DNA from: Sphingomonas flavalba
Lineage (GTDB): Bacteria; Pseudomonadota; Alphaproteobacteria; Sphingomonadales; Sphingomonadaceae
Direction of reading: 5' to 3'
DNA: 64,000 bases
NCBI RefSeq assembly: GCF_004796535.1
Contig: NZ_SPHY01000003.1
Location: 186,001-250,000 of the forward strand
Shown here: positions 17,791 to 26,518 of the stretch, one piece after another
Position numbering within the stretch: position 1 is the first letter of the stretch
Layout: the number at the start of each line of letters is the position of its first letter
Made by a program: the position numbers and the translations under genes
The notes under the pieces: generated by a model
What the model was told of the DNA's origin: nothing
Databases searched by the model: none
Seen by the model: only the letters and a program-made list of their open reading frames with translations

Positions 17791-18102
17791 ATGGATAACG
17801 GAAACGACACCGCCAACACGCAGAACCGGGTGACCGACAGAGCCACCGTATCGGCCGACGTCAAGCTGCGCCTGGCCGGCGGCAAGCCGATCGACGTGCG
17901 GCTGATCGACCTGTCGACATCGGGATTTCGAACCGAGTTCGTGTCGCGCCTGCATACCGGCGACCACCTCTGGCTGATCCTGCCGGGGCTGGCGCCGCTA
18001 TTCGCGAAAGTGGCGTGGAGTGACGGGGTGGTCACCGGCTGCCATTTCGAAAAGCCCATCCACATCGCGGTGTTCGACCGCATCGTCGAGACGCTGCGCT
18101 GA
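17791..18102 (+). CDS. PilZ-domain protein
   Basis: A 103-residue single-domain protein of the PilZ family, members of which bind cyclic di-GMP and control motility, exopolysaccharide or other envelope functions. The core strand pattern is visible in VKLRLAGGKPIDVRLIDLSTSGFRTEF, where D-x-S-x-x-G (DLSTSGF) is the second half of the c-di-GMP motif. The first half (RxxxR) is poorly matched, R-x-x-V near residue 20 being the only candidate, so binding is uncertain. The ATG at 17791 is preferred over a TTG two codons earlier. It is divergent from the GH18-NodB-GT2 gene across a 289-bp spacer; PilZ control of polysaccharide synthases is common, but a link here is inference. Confidence 0.82.
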   Translation: MDNGNDTANTQNRVTDRATVSADVKLRLAGGKPIDVRLIDLSTSGFRTEFVSRLHTGDHLWLILPGLAPLFAKVAWSDGVVTGCHFEKPIHIAVFDRIVETLR

Positions 18103-18125
18103 CCAGCGCCGGCGGATAACCGCGT

Positions 18126-18533
18126 TCAGCGCCGGCCGATCAGGCGTTCCAGCGTGCGGGTGTGGAGGCTATCGCTCTCCTCTTCGCCATAGGCGCGTTC
18201 GATGTCGCGGCGTATCCCCTCCAGCTCCGCTTCGCCGAGATGCTCTATGCCGATGAAGGCGTTGCGGGCGCTCTCGACAGCGCGGATCAGCTCGTCGAGC
18301 TTGGCCTGGATGGCGCTGGCATCGCGGTTCTGAGCGTTCTGGATCAGGAACACCATCAGGAACGTGACGATCGTCGTGCCGGTGTTGATCACCAGCTGCC
18401 AGGTATCGGAATAGCCGAACAGCGGCCCGCTCATTCCCCAGACGGCAACCACAAGCAGCGCCAGCGCGAACGCCGCGGGCCGCCCGGCCCAGGCGGCAAC
18501 CCTCGTTGCCAGCCGCTCGAATAGCCTCTCCAT
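18126..18533 (-). CDS. Low-affinity iron permease family small membrane protein (PF04120)
   Basis: A 135-residue protein with two transmembrane segments (about 22-40 and 48-66) followed by a charged cytoplasmic helix. The FGYSDTWQLVINTGTTIVTFLMVFLIQNAQNRD block, quoted here in its key parts (SDTWQLVINTGTT and FLIQNAQNRD), is the signature of the low-affinity iron permease family. Despite the family name, which comes from fungal Fet4 similarity, iron transport by the small bacterial members is not well shown. It is convergent with the PilZ gene (23 bp between stops) and downstream of the Bcr/CflA transporter on the same strand with a 66-bp gap. Confidence 0.85.
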   Translation of the reverse strand: MERLFERLATRVAAWAGRPAAFALALLVVAVWGMSGPLFGYSDTWQLVINTGTTIVTFLMVFLIQNAQNRDASAIQAKLDELIRAVESARNAFIGIEHLGEAELEGIRRDIERAYGEEESDSLHTRTLERLIGRR

Positions 18534-18599
18534 ACGAATTCCTCGCCTGTTTCACGCCTGGAACGATAGCGAGGCTCGCCGGTTCCGGCCCCGGGCGCT

Positions 18600-19820
18600 T
18601 CAGCCCATATGCGGTTCGAACAGCCGGCCGCGCTCGGTGACGAACACCGCCGCCAACGCGCTCACCCCGCACAGCAGGAAGCCAAGTGCGAGCGGCACGG
18701 TGGTGCCGTCGAACGCCTGGCCCATAGCGATGCCGATCAGGCCGCCGACGAGCGTCGCGACGAAGCCCTGCACGCTGGCGGCGGTGCCCGCGAGCCCGCC
18801 CATATGCTCCATCGCCATCGCGCCGAAATTGGCGCTGGCCAGCCCGAAACAGCCCATCATCAACGCCTGGACCAGCGCGAAGCTGACCAACGTTTCCAGT
18901 TCGAGCAAAGCTATCGCCAGATGCAGTCCGGCCAGCGCGATGAAGCCGATCAGCGCGCCATGCGAAATCCGCCGCGTGCCGAGGCGGATGACGAAGCGCG
19001 AATTGAGCACCGCCGCCACCGCCATCGTCCCGGCCATCGCCGCGAAAACCGGACCGAGCAGGCGTGGCGAGGCAAAGGTGTCGGAGAAAATCTGCTGCAC
19101 CGAGTTGATGAAGCCGAACAGCGCGCCGGACAGCAGGGCCAGCGCCAGCGTGTAGCCGACCGACATCCGCTCGCTCAGCACCGTCCGCCACCCGGCGGTG
19201 ATCGTCGGCACCGACAGCACCAGCCGCCGGTCCGGCGGCAGGGTTTCCGGCAGGCGCAGCCCGGTCCACAAGAACAGGCCGAAGGTGGCGACCGCCAGCA
19301 CCGCGAAGATCCAGCGCCATTCCGCGACGAGCAGTATCAGCTGCCCGACCGTCGGCGCCAGGATCGGCACCGCCATGAACACGATATAGGCGAGGCTGAC
19401 CACTCGCGCCATATGGCGCCCGCTGAACCGGTCACGCACGATGGATACGGCCAGCACCCGGCAGGCCGCGACCGCGAAGCCCGCCGCCACCCTCGCGGCA
19501 ATGAGCAGGGCAAAATCCTGCGCCATCGCCGCGAGCAGGTTGAACAGCGCAGCGAGGACCAGATTGGTCCGCAGCACGCGCCGCCGGCCGAAGCGGTCGG
19601 ACAACGGGCCGTGGACGATCTGGCCGACGCCCAGGCCCAGGATGAAGGCGCCGATCACCCATTGGCGGGTGTTCGGCTGCTCGACCGCCAGCGCCTCGCC
19701 GATCGCCGGCAATGCCGCCATCATCGAATCGATCGACAGCGCCGTCATCGCCATGCACGCGGCGACGATCGCGACGAACTCGCCGAACGGCGGCATGTTG
19801 GTGTCGGCGGGCCCGGTCAT
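18600..19820 (-). CDS. Bcr/CflA-type multidrug MFS exporter
   Basis: Major facilitator superfamily drug:H+ antiporter of the 12-helix DHA1 family. The 406-residue protein starts MTGPADTNMPPFGEFVAIVAA and shows the Bcr/CflA pattern: SIDSMMAALPAIGEAL at the end of helix 1, then GLGVGQIVHGPLSDRFGRRRVL (parts GQIVHGPLSD and RFGRRR form MFS motif A), and RVAAGFAVAACRVLAVSIVRDRF. Relatives export bicyclomycin, chloramphenicol or other small toxins; the substrate here is not predictable. The start at 19820 is chosen because upstream in-frame sequence is Pro/Cys-rich and unlike the family. It is divergent from glpX. Confidence 0.88.
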   Translation of the reverse strand: MTGPADTNMPPFGEFVAIVAACMAMTALSIDSMMAALPAIGEALAVEQPNTRQWVIGAFILGLGVGQIVHGPLSDRFGRRRVLRTNLVLAALFNLLAAMAQDFALLIAARVAAGFAVAACRVLAVSIVRDRFSGRHMARVVSLAYIVFMAVPILAPTVGQLILLVAEWRWIFAVLAVATFGLFLWTGLRLPETLPPDRRLVLSVPTITAGWRTVLSERMSVGYTLALALLSGALFGFINSVQQIFSDTFASPRLLGPVFAAMAGTMAVAAVLNSRFVIRLGTRRISHGALIGFIALAGLHLAIALLELETLVSFALVQALMMGCFGLASANFGAMAMEHMGGLAGTAASVQGFVATLVGGLIGIAMGQAFDGTTVPLALGFLLCGVSALAAVFVTERGRLFEPHMG

Positions 19821-20028
19821 TGCGCCCCCATGGCAAGAGCCGGACGGCGGTGGAACCCCCTGCGGCGGATATATTCGCGGGCATCTGCCACAGCTACCCG
19901 GCGAATCGGCACAGCCAGCATGCACGGGCCGGCACGTAACGGCGACGACCCGCAACAACCGCGGGGCAATTCTCGACATTGTCGCAGGCCTCGCCTATCG
20001 CCCCCAGCAAAACCAAGAGGAATTCACG

Positions 20029-21018
20029 ATGGCCAACTCTCCCTCGATTGCCGCCAGCCATGTGCTTGACCGGGTGCTGGTGCTGGAAATGGTTCGCGTC
20101 ACCGAGGCCGCGGCAATCGCGGCGTCGACACTGGTCGGCCGGGGCGACGAGAAGGCGGCGGACGCCGCCGCCGTGGAGGCGATGCGCGAGGCACTGAACG
20201 GCCTGTACATGGACGGCACCGTGGTAATCGGCGAGGGCGAGCGCGACGAAGCGCCGATGCTCTACATCGGCGAGAAGGTCGGCTCCGCGATCGGCAAGGG
20301 CCCATGCATCGACATCGCGCTCGACCCGCTGGAAGGCACGACGATCACCGCCAAGGCCGGGCCGAACGCACTGGCCGTGCTGGCGATCGCCGAGGAAGGC
20401 TGCCTGCTGAACGCGCCCGATGTCTATATGGACAAGCTGGCGGTCGGCCCCGGTTACCCCGACGGGGTCATCGATCTCGACAAGTCGGCATCGGACAACG
20501 TCCGCGCCGTCGCCGCCGCCAAGGGCGTCGCGCCGAGCGAGATCATCGCCTGCGTGCTCGATCGGCCCCGCCACGAAAAGCTGATCGCCGAGCTGCGTGC
20601 GCTGGGCTGCGGCATCATGCTGATCCCGGACGGCGACGTCGCCGGGGTGATCGCCACAACCAACCCCGACACGACGATCGACATCTACATCGGCTCCGGC
20701 GGCGCGCCGGAGGGCGTGCTGGCCGCCGCGGCGCTGCGCTGCGTCGGCGGCCAGTTTAAGGGTCGGCTGCTGTTCCGCAACGACGACGAAAAGGCGCGGG
20801 CGCGCAAATGGGGGATCACTGACCTCAACAAAATCTACGACCTGACCGACCTTGCGAAGGGCGACTGCATCTTCGCCGCCACCGGGGTGACCGACGGGTC
20901 GCTGCTCGACGGCGTCAAGCGGTTGAAAGGCGGGGTGATGACCACCGAGAGCGTGGTCATGCGCGCCAGCTCCGGCACCGTGCGCTGGGTGAAGGGCGAG
21001 CACCGCAAGCACGCCTGA
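20029..21018 (+). CDS. glpX: Class II fructose-1,6-bisphosphatase
   Basis: Gluconeogenic enzyme converting fructose-1,6-bisphosphate to fructose-6-phosphate. The 329-residue protein starts MANSPSIAASHVLDRVLV after a good AAGAGG ribosome-binding site. Family motifs: VVIGEGERDEAPMLYIGE with the catalytic acidic cluster, DIALDPLEGTT binding metal and phosphate, and GSGGAPEGVLAAAAL near the C-terminal half. Members with sedoheptulose bisphosphatase activity also exist. It is followed 28 bp later by the HIT-protein gene, probably co-transcribed. In this window it belongs with ppdK, ppc and fsa as part of PEP/hexose-phosphate metabolism. Confidence 0.95.
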   Translation: MANSPSIAASHVLDRVLVLEMVRVTEAAAIAASTLVGRGDEKAADAAAVEAMREALNGLYMDGTVVIGEGERDEAPMLYIGEKVGSAIGKGPCIDIALDPLEGTTITAKAGPNALAVLAIAEEGCLLNAPDVYMDKLAVGPGYPDGVIDLDKSASDNVRAVAAAKGVAPSEIIACVLDRPRHEKLIAELRALGCGIMLIPDGDVAGVIATTNPDTTIDIYIGSGGAPEGVLAAAALRCVGGQFKGRLLFRNDDEKARARKWGITDLNKIYDLTDLAKGDCIFAATGVTDGSLLDGVKRLKGGVMTTESVVMRASSGTVRWVKGEHRKHA

Positions 21019-21046
21019 ACCGGGTCTCGAACGCAAGGGGACGGCC

Positions 21047-21424
21047 ATGCCGATCGACGCGACGCAGCCTTATGACGATGCGAACGTCTTCGCCCGCATC
21101 CTGCGCGGCGAATTGCCGTGCACCCGGATTTATGAGGACGAGCATGTCCTGGCCTTCCACGACATCAACCCCCAGGCGCCGACCCACATATTGGTGATCC
21201 CCAAGGGCCGCTACGTATCGTGGGACGATTTCTCAGCGCGCGCGACCGATGCGGAGATCGCCGGATTCGTGCGCGCCGTCGGTCACGTCGCGCGCGAGCA
21301 GGGATTGGTCGCGCCAGGCTACCGCCTGCTCACCAATGTCGGCCAGCACGGCCACCAGGAGGTGCCACATCTGCACGTTCACCTGTTCGGCGGGCGTCCG
21401 CTGGGAACGATGCTGGCATCCTAG
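21047..21424 (+). CDS. HIT-family nucleotide hydrolase/transferase
   Basis: A 125-residue histidine-triad protein of the HINT type, which cleave nucleoside phosphoramidates such as adenylated lysine. The active-site motif HLHVHLFGG places the catalytic triad at H108, H110 and H112, and the N-terminal FARILRGELPCTRIYEDEH and HILVIPKGRY are typical of the branch. Length is normal. It follows glpX by 28 bp on the same strand. Physiological role in bacteria is usually undefined; no special context here. Confidence 0.93.
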   Translation: MPIDATQPYDDANVFARILRGELPCTRIYEDEHVLAFHDINPQAPTHILVIPKGRYVSWDDFSARATDAEIAGFVRAVGHVAREQGLVAPGYRLLTNVGQHGHQEVPHLHVHLFGGRPLGTMLAS

Positions 21425-21511
21425 TCCGGCCGGCAGCGGCGAAAACACCTTCAAGACTATTGCGCCCACCGGATTAGCCTTTACGCTTCCGCGCAACATA
21501 ATTGTGCGGGG

Positions 21512-21536
21512 GGTTCCCCGCCATCATGGGGGAACC
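21512..21536 (+). promoter_or_regulatory. Hairpin sequestering the ribosome-binding site of the APC permease
   Basis: Arms GGTTCCCC and GGGGAACC form a perfect 8-bp stem with a 9-base loop ending 5 nt before the ATG at 21542. The only purine-rich Shine-Dalgarno candidate (GGGGGA) lies in the 3' arm, so folding would hide it. A looser inverted repeat (GCGCAA/TTGTGC, 21491-21507) precedes it. This is a candidate translational switch; visible in sequence, function inferred. Confidence 0.5.
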
Positions 21537-21541
21537 ACTTG

Positions 21542-23113
21542 ATGATCTTCGGACGCGTCAAATCGCTCGACGCCATTCTCGCCACCGCCGAGAAAAAGGG
21601 TCTGAGCCGGAGCCTCGGCGCCTTTCAACTGACCATGCTCGGCGTCGGCGCGGTGATCGGCACCGGCATTTTCGTCCTGACCTCGGAAGCGGCGCAGAAG
21701 GCCGGGCCGGGGATGATGATCAGCTTCGTCATCGCCGGCTTCGTCTGCGCGGTGGCCGCGCTCTGCTATTCGGAACTGGCGTCGATGGTGCCGGTCGCCG
21801 GCTCCGCTTACACTTACACCTACGCGGTGATGGGCGAATTGATGGCCTGGATGGTAGGCTGGGCACTGATCCTCGAATATGCGGTCGGCGCCAGTGCGGT
21901 CGCGGTCGGCTGGTCCGGCTATTTCGTCGGGCTGATGAAAAGCGCCTTCGGCATAACCATACCGGCGGCGCTGGCCGTGGGGCCGAGCCAGGGCGGGATG
22001 ATCAACCTGCCGGCGGTGATCATCGCCGGCCTCGTCACCTGGCTGCTGATCATCGGCACGACGGAAAGCGCGCGGGTGAATGCGGTGCTGGTCGCGATCA
22101 AGGTGACGGCGCTGACCCTGTTCATCGCCCTCACCATCCCGGTCATCAAGCAGGATGAGTTCATACCGTTCCTGCCCAACGGCTGGGGGACGATCGGCGT
22201 CGTCGGTGCGGCATCGTCGATCTTCTTCGCCTATGTCGGCTTCGATGCGGTGTCGACAGCGGCGGAGGAAACCAAGAACCCGCAACGCAACGTTCCGATC
22301 GGCCTGATCGGCAGCCTGTTGATCTGCACGGTCTTTTACCTGCTGGTCTCCGCCGGCGCGATCGGCGCGATTGGCGCCCAACCGGTCCGCGGCCTCGGCG
22401 GAGAAATCCTGTCGCCGGGCACGCCGGAACTGGCGCAGCGTTGCGCCCAGATCGTCGCCAACGGCCTGACCGAGCCGCTTGCCTGCTCCAAGGAGGCGCT
22501 GGCCCACGTGCTGCGCAGCGCCGGCTGGGTCAAGGTCGGCAACCTGATCGGCCTCGCCGCGTTCATCGCCCTGCCCTCTGTGGTGCTGATGATGATGTTC
22601 GGTCAGACCCGCGTGTTCTTCGTGATGGCGCGCGACGGGCTGCTGCCGGCCAAGCTGGCCAGCGTCCACCCGAAATACCACACGCCCCACGTCGTCACCG
22701 TCTTCACCGGCGTCGTCGTGATGATCGCCGCGGCCTTCCTCCCGGTCGGCAAGCTGGCGGACTACTCGAACTCCGGCACCTTGTTCGCCTTCGCGATGGT
22801 CGCGATCGCGGTGCTGGTGCTGCGCAAGACCGATCCGGAGCGCCACCGGCCATTCCGCACCCCGCTGATCGGCCTGGTCGCGCCGCTCGCCATCTTCGGC
22901 TGCCTCGGCCTCTACGTGAAGCTGCCGCTGGTCGCGATCCTGGTGCTGCCGGTGTGGGGGCTGGTCGGCCTGGTCATCTATTTCGGCTACAGTCGCCGCC
23001 ACAGCTATGTCGGCCGCGGCATCACCGACGTGCCGGAACTGGATGCGGCGGCGCCGCCCTTGCCGGTGCCGCCGCTGCCCGGCGCCCCGACCCCGGGCGA
23101 CAAACAGGCCTGA
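21542..23113 (+). CDS. Amino acid permease, APC superfamily (cationic amino acid transporter type)
   Basis: A 523-residue inner-membrane amino acid transporter with about 12 or more helices. It starts MMIFGRVKSLDAILATAEKKGLSR and has the APC helix-1 substrate motif GVGAVIGTGIFVLT, then ELASMVPVAGSAYTYTYAVMGE and FFAYVGFDAVSTAAEETKNPQRNVP, features of the CAT (cationic amino acid transporter, YfnA/YhdG-like) branch. The Pro-rich C-terminal tail (about 495-523) is not part of the family core. ATG at 21542 is preferred over an adjacent TTG. Its ribosome-binding site is inside a hairpin and its 3' side abuts a dispersed palindrome. Substrate not certain. Confidence 0.9.
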   Translation: MIFGRVKSLDAILATAEKKGLSRSLGAFQLTMLGVGAVIGTGIFVLTSEAAQKAGPGMMISFVIAGFVCAVAALCYSELASMVPVAGSAYTYTYAVMGELMAWMVGWALILEYAVGASAVAVGWSGYFVGLMKSAFGITIPAALAVGPSQGGMINLPAVIIAGLVTWLLIIGTTESARVNAVLVAIKVTALTLFIALTIPVIKQDEFIPFLPNGWGTIGVVGAASSIFFAYVGFDAVSTAAEETKNPQRNVPIGLIGSLLICTVFYLLVSAGAIGAIGAQPVRGLGGEILSPGTPELAQRCAQIVANGLTEPLACSKEALAHVLRSAGWVKVGNLIGLAAFIALPSVVLMMMFGQTRVFFVMARDGLLPAKLASVHPKYHTPHVVTVFTGVVVMIAAAFLPVGKLADYSNSGTLFAFAMVAIAVLVLRKTDPERHRPFRTPLIGLVAPLAIFGCLGLYVKLPLVAILVLPVWGLVGLVIYFGYSRRHSYVGRGITDVPELDAAAPPLPVPPLPGAPTPGDKQA

Positions 23114-23123
23114 CACCGGCACA

Positions 23124-23180
23124 TTAGAGTTCGTCCGCTTCAGGCGAAATCGGCACCAGCTTGAATAGGACAAACTCTAG
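23124..23180. repeat. Dispersed palindromic intergenic repeat, family A (copy 2)
   Basis: Same element as 14104-14163: arms TTAGAGTTCGTCC and GGACAAACTCTAG (one mismatch across the palindrome), with an interior clearly related to copy 1 (CGCTTCAGGCGAAATCGGCACC against CGCATCAGGTGGAATCGACACC, compared in halves). It begins 11 bp after the permease stop and ends 56 bp before the next gene, so it may terminate the permease transcript. Confidence 0.8.
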
Positions 23181-23236
23181 CAGGGCAACGGAACGTCCGG
23201 CCATCTCGCGCGCTCTTCCGCCAGGGAGAGCGCGCG

Positions 23237-23728
23237 ATGATGAACCTGACATCGGACGAATGGGTCTATGTAACCTTCCTGCTGCTGCTGGCGTTCGTCG
23301 TCGGCCTGCTGGTGCGCGGCGGATCGGGCAAGTGGAAACGGGCGCTGGCGCGGGAGCGCGAGGCGCACGCGGCGCTGCGCGCCGACCATGAGGCGCGGAT
23401 CGCCGCCGCCAACGCCCGCATCGCCGAACTGGAGCGGCAGCTGCCGGGCGCCGATCCGCTGGCCGGCGGCGCGATCGCCGCGGCGGCGGCCGGGCGGCAT
23501 GACGACCTGACCCTGATCCGCGGCATCGACCGCGACGGCGAGGCCCGGTTGAACGCCGCCGGCATCCACGGCTACCGTGCGATAGAAGCGCTGTCCGCCG
23601 AGGAGGAGGCCGCGCTGGAAGGCCGGCTGGGCTTCGCGCCCGGCCGAATCGCCAACGAGCAGTGGCGCGAGCAGGCGGCGCTGCTCCGCGCCGGCAAGAT
23701 CGACGAGGTCCGCGCCCGCTATGGCTGA
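23237..23728 (+). CDS. Membrane-anchored protein with C-terminal H3TH/HhH-like domain
   Basis: A 163-residue protein with an N-terminal transmembrane helix (about 10-27), an Ala/Arg/Glu-rich coiled coil (about 32-70, ALAREREAHAALRADHE), and a C-terminal helical module DDLTLIRGIDRDGEARLNAAGI-like (about 95-155) in which L-I-x-G-I then L-x-x-x-G-I resembles a helix-hairpin-helix. Such modules are labelled flap-endonuclease-1-like H3TH in COG3743 proteins. No nuclease active site is present, so DNA or protein binding is likelier than catalysis. It lies after repeat copy 2 and converges on ppdK. Function unknown. Confidence 0.75.
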   Translation: MMNLTSDEWVYVTFLLLLAFVVGLLVRGGSGKWKRALAREREAHAALRADHEARIAAANARIAELERQLPGADPLAGGAIAAAAAGRHDDLTLIRGIDRDGEARLNAAGIHGYRAIEALSAEEEAALEGRLGFAPGRIANEQWREQAALLRAGKIDEVRARYG

Positions 23729-23766
23729 TGCCGTAGCGAGCCCGTCACCTGCTTAGCCTCGGTTCT

Positions 23767-26433
23767 TCAAACCCGGTTCTTGAGCGCCGCCTGCGCCGCC
23801 GCCAGCCGCGCGATCGGCACCCGGTAGGGCGAGGCGCTGACATAGTCGAGGCCGGCGCCCTCGCAGAAGGCGATCGACGCCGGGTCGCCGCCATGTTCGC
23901 CGCAAATGCCGAGCTTGATCTCCGGCCGGGTCGCGCGGCCGCGCTCGACCGCGATGCGGATCAGTTCGCCGACGCCTTCGGTATCGATACTGACGAACGG
24001 GTCGCGCGTGAAAATGCCCTTGTCGACGTAGCTGGTCAGGAACCGGCCGGCGTCGTCGCGGCTGACACCCAACGTCGTCTGGGTCAGGTCGTTGGTGCCG
24101 AAGCTGAAGAACTGGCCGACCTCGGCGATCTCGCCCGCTTTGAGCGCAGCGCGCGGCAGTTCGATCATCGTGCCGACCAGATAGGCGATCTCCCGGCCCT
24201 TCTCGGCAAATACCGCCTTGGCGGTGTCGTCGATGATCGCCTTCATCAGATCCAGCTCGCGCCGGGTCGCGACCAGCGGCACCATCACCTCCGGGATCGG
24301 CGCGGCGCCGGTCTTGGCGGCGACGTCGCACGCCGCCTCAAAAATGGCGCGAGCCTGCATCTCGTAGATTTCGGGATAGGTCACGCCCAGCCGGCAACCG
24401 CGATGACCAAGCATCGGATTGACCTCGTGCAGCTCGGCGGCGCGGCGCTTCAGCGTGTCGACGGCGACCGATGCCGCCTCCGCCACCTCGGCGAACTCCG
24501 CCTCCTCGTGCGGCAGGAATTCGTGCAACGGTGGATCGAGCAGGCGGATCGTCACCGGCAGGCCGGTCATCACCTCGAAAATCTCGGTGAAGTCGGCGCG
24601 CTGCTCGGGCAGCAGCTTGTCGAGCGCGGCACGGCGGCCCTGCTCGCTGTCGGCGAGGATCATCTGGCGCACCGCGGTGATCCGCCCGGCGTCGAAGAAC
24701 ATATGCTCGGTCCGGCACAGGCCGACGCCCTCCGCGCCGAAATCGCGGGCGGTGCGGCAATCGTGCGGCGTCTCCGCATTGGTGCGGACCTTCAGCCGGC
24801 GGGCACCGTCGGCCCAGGCCATCAGCGTGCCGAAATCGCCGGCCAGCTCCGGCTGCACCGTCGCGACCTCTCCGGCCATCACCTCGCCGGACGCGCCGTC
24901 GATGGTGATGACCTCACCTTCCTTGATCGTCCGTTCGCCGACGCGGAACAGCCGGGCCTTAGCGTCGATCGCCAAAGTGCCGGCGCCGGAGACGCAGGGC
25001 CGCCCCATGCCCCGGGCGACCACGGCGGCGTGGCTGGTCATGCCGCCCCGCGCGGTCAGGATGCCCTTGGCGGCGTGCATGCCGTGAATGTCCTCCGGGC
25101 TGGTCTCGACCCGGACGAGGATCACCGCTTCACCCAGTGCCGCGTGCTTCTCCGCCGTATCGGCGTCGAACACCACCGTGCCCGAGGCGGCACCGGGGCT
25201 GGCCGGCAGGCCGCTGGTCAGCACGTCGCGCGGCGCCGCCGGGTCCAGCGTCGGGTGGAGCAGCTGGTCGAGCGCCGCCGGGTCGACCCGGGCCACGGCC
25301 TCGTCGCGGCTGATCAGCCCTTCGTTCGCCATGTCGACCGCGATCTTGAGGGCGGCGGCGGCGGTGCGCTTGCCGTTGCGGGTCTGCAGCATCCACAGCT
25401 TGCCGCGCTCGACGGTGAACTCAATGTCCTGCATGTCGCGGTAATGGTCTTCGAGCAGCGCAAAGACGCGGGCCAGCTCAGCGAAGGTCTCCGGCATCGC
25501 TTCTTCCATCGACGCCGCCTTGGCCCCGGCCCGCTCGCGCGCCGCCCGGGTCAGGTATTGCGGAGTGCGGATGCCGGCGACGACGTCCTCGCCCTGCGCG
25601 TTGATCAGGAATTCGCCGTAATAGGCGCGCTCGCCGGTCGCCGGGTCGCGGGTGAAGGCGACGCCGGTCGCCGAGGTTTCGCCCATGTTGCCGAACACCA
25701 TCGCCTGGACGTTGACGGCGGTGCCCCAGTCGCCGGGAATCCCGTTCAGCCGGCGATAGACCTTGGCGCGTTCCGACTGCCAGGACCCGAACACCGCGCC
25801 GATCGCGCCCCACAACTGGTCGTTAACGTCCTGAGGGAACGGCTTGCCCCACTGCTGCTCGACGATCTTCTTGTAGCTGCCGACCAGCGCCTGCCAGTCC
25901 TCGGCGGTCATGTCGGTGTCGAGGAAATGACCCTTATCCTCCTTGGCCACCTCCAGCGCTTCCTCGAACGCGCCATGGTCCAGTTCCAGCACCACGTCCG
26001 AATACATCTGGATGAAGCGGCGGTAGCTGTCCCAGGCGAAACGCCGATCACCGGACACCTCCGCCAGCCCCTCGACCGTCTCATCGTTCAGACCAAGGTT
26101 GAGGACAGTGTCCATCATTCCCGGCATCGACACCCGCGCGCCGGAGCGGACGGATACGAGCAGCGGATCAGCCGCATCACCGAAGCGTTTGCCGGTGATT
26201 CCCTCGATATGGGTCAGGCCGTTCGCGACTTCCGCGCGCAGGCTGTCGGGGAAGCGCTGGCCGTCATCATAATAACGGGTGCACATCGCGGTGGAGATGG
26301 TGAAGCCCGGCGGCACCGGCAGGCCGATCGAGGCCATGCCATCCAGGTTGGCGCCCTTGCCGCCCAGCAGATTCTTGTCGCCCTGGCCGCCGTCCGAAAC
26401 ACCGCCGCCGAAGCGGTACACATATTGCGTCAT
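23767..26433 (-). CDS. ppdK: Pyruvate, phosphate dikinase
   Basis: Interconverts pyruvate, ATP and phosphate with PEP, AMP and pyrophosphate. The 888-residue protein is full length. N-terminal ATP-grasp domain: GGKGANLDGMASIGLPVPPGF in parts (GGKGANL, GLPVPPGFT), RSGARVSMPGMMDTVLNLG; central phosphohistidine domain with catalytic H468 in GGMTSHAAVVARGMG; C-terminal PEP-binding TIM barrel with MLGHRGCRLG, FSFGTNDLTQ and GICGEHGGDP with the catalytic cysteine. It follows glyS by 85 bp on the same strand; the glyQ-glyS-ppdK order recurs in sphingomonads. With ppc it sets the PEP node of this organism. Confidence 0.97.
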   Translation of the reverse strand: MTQYVYRFGGGVSDGGQGDKNLLGGKGANLDGMASIGLPVPPGFTISTAMCTRYYDDGQRFPDSLRAEVANGLTHIEGITGKRFGDAADPLLVSVRSGARVSMPGMMDTVLNLGLNDETVEGLAEVSGDRRFAWDSYRRFIQMYSDVVLELDHGAFEEALEVAKEDKGHFLDTDMTAEDWQALVGSYKKIVEQQWGKPFPQDVNDQLWGAIGAVFGSWQSERAKVYRRLNGIPGDWGTAVNVQAMVFGNMGETSATGVAFTRDPATGERAYYGEFLINAQGEDVVAGIRTPQYLTRAARERAGAKAASMEEAMPETFAELARVFALLEDHYRDMQDIEFTVERGKLWMLQTRNGKRTAAAALKIAVDMANEGLISRDEAVARVDPAALDQLLHPTLDPAAPRDVLTSGLPASPGAASGTVVFDADTAEKHAALGEAVILVRVETSPEDIHGMHAAKGILTARGGMTSHAAVVARGMGRPCVSGAGTLAIDAKARLFRVGERTIKEGEVITIDGASGEVMAGEVATVQPELAGDFGTLMAWADGARRLKVRTNAETPHDCRTARDFGAEGVGLCRTEHMFFDAGRITAVRQMILADSEQGRRAALDKLLPEQRADFTEIFEVMTGLPVTIRLLDPPLHEFLPHEEAEFAEVAEAASVAVDTLKRRAAELHEVNPMLGHRGCRLGVTYPEIYEMQARAIFEAACDVAAKTGAAPIPEVMVPLVATRRELDLMKAIIDDTAKAVFAEKGREIAYLVGTMIELPRAALKAGEIAEVGQFFSFGTNDLTQTTLGVSRDDAGRFLTSYVDKGIFTRDPFVSIDTEGVGELIRIAVERGRATRPEIKLGICGEHGGDPASIAFCEGAGLDYVSASPYRVPIARLAAAQAALKNRV

Positions 26434-26518
26434 TCCAAACCCATCCCTGCGAAATCAAACAATTGCGATACAAAAAGCGGTTTGCGCCGGTTCCCCGGTC
26501 ATCGTTATGTATGCGTGA

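Noticed and set aside
18169-19320. Open frame of about 383 codons overlapping the Bcr/CflA and iron-permease genes in another frame
   Set aside because: Arg/Gly/Ala-rich shadow of two real genes.
19960-20000. Promoter for glpX (CTCGAC and CTATCG at 17-bp spacing)
   Set aside because: Both boxes match the consensus poorly; not strong enough to list.
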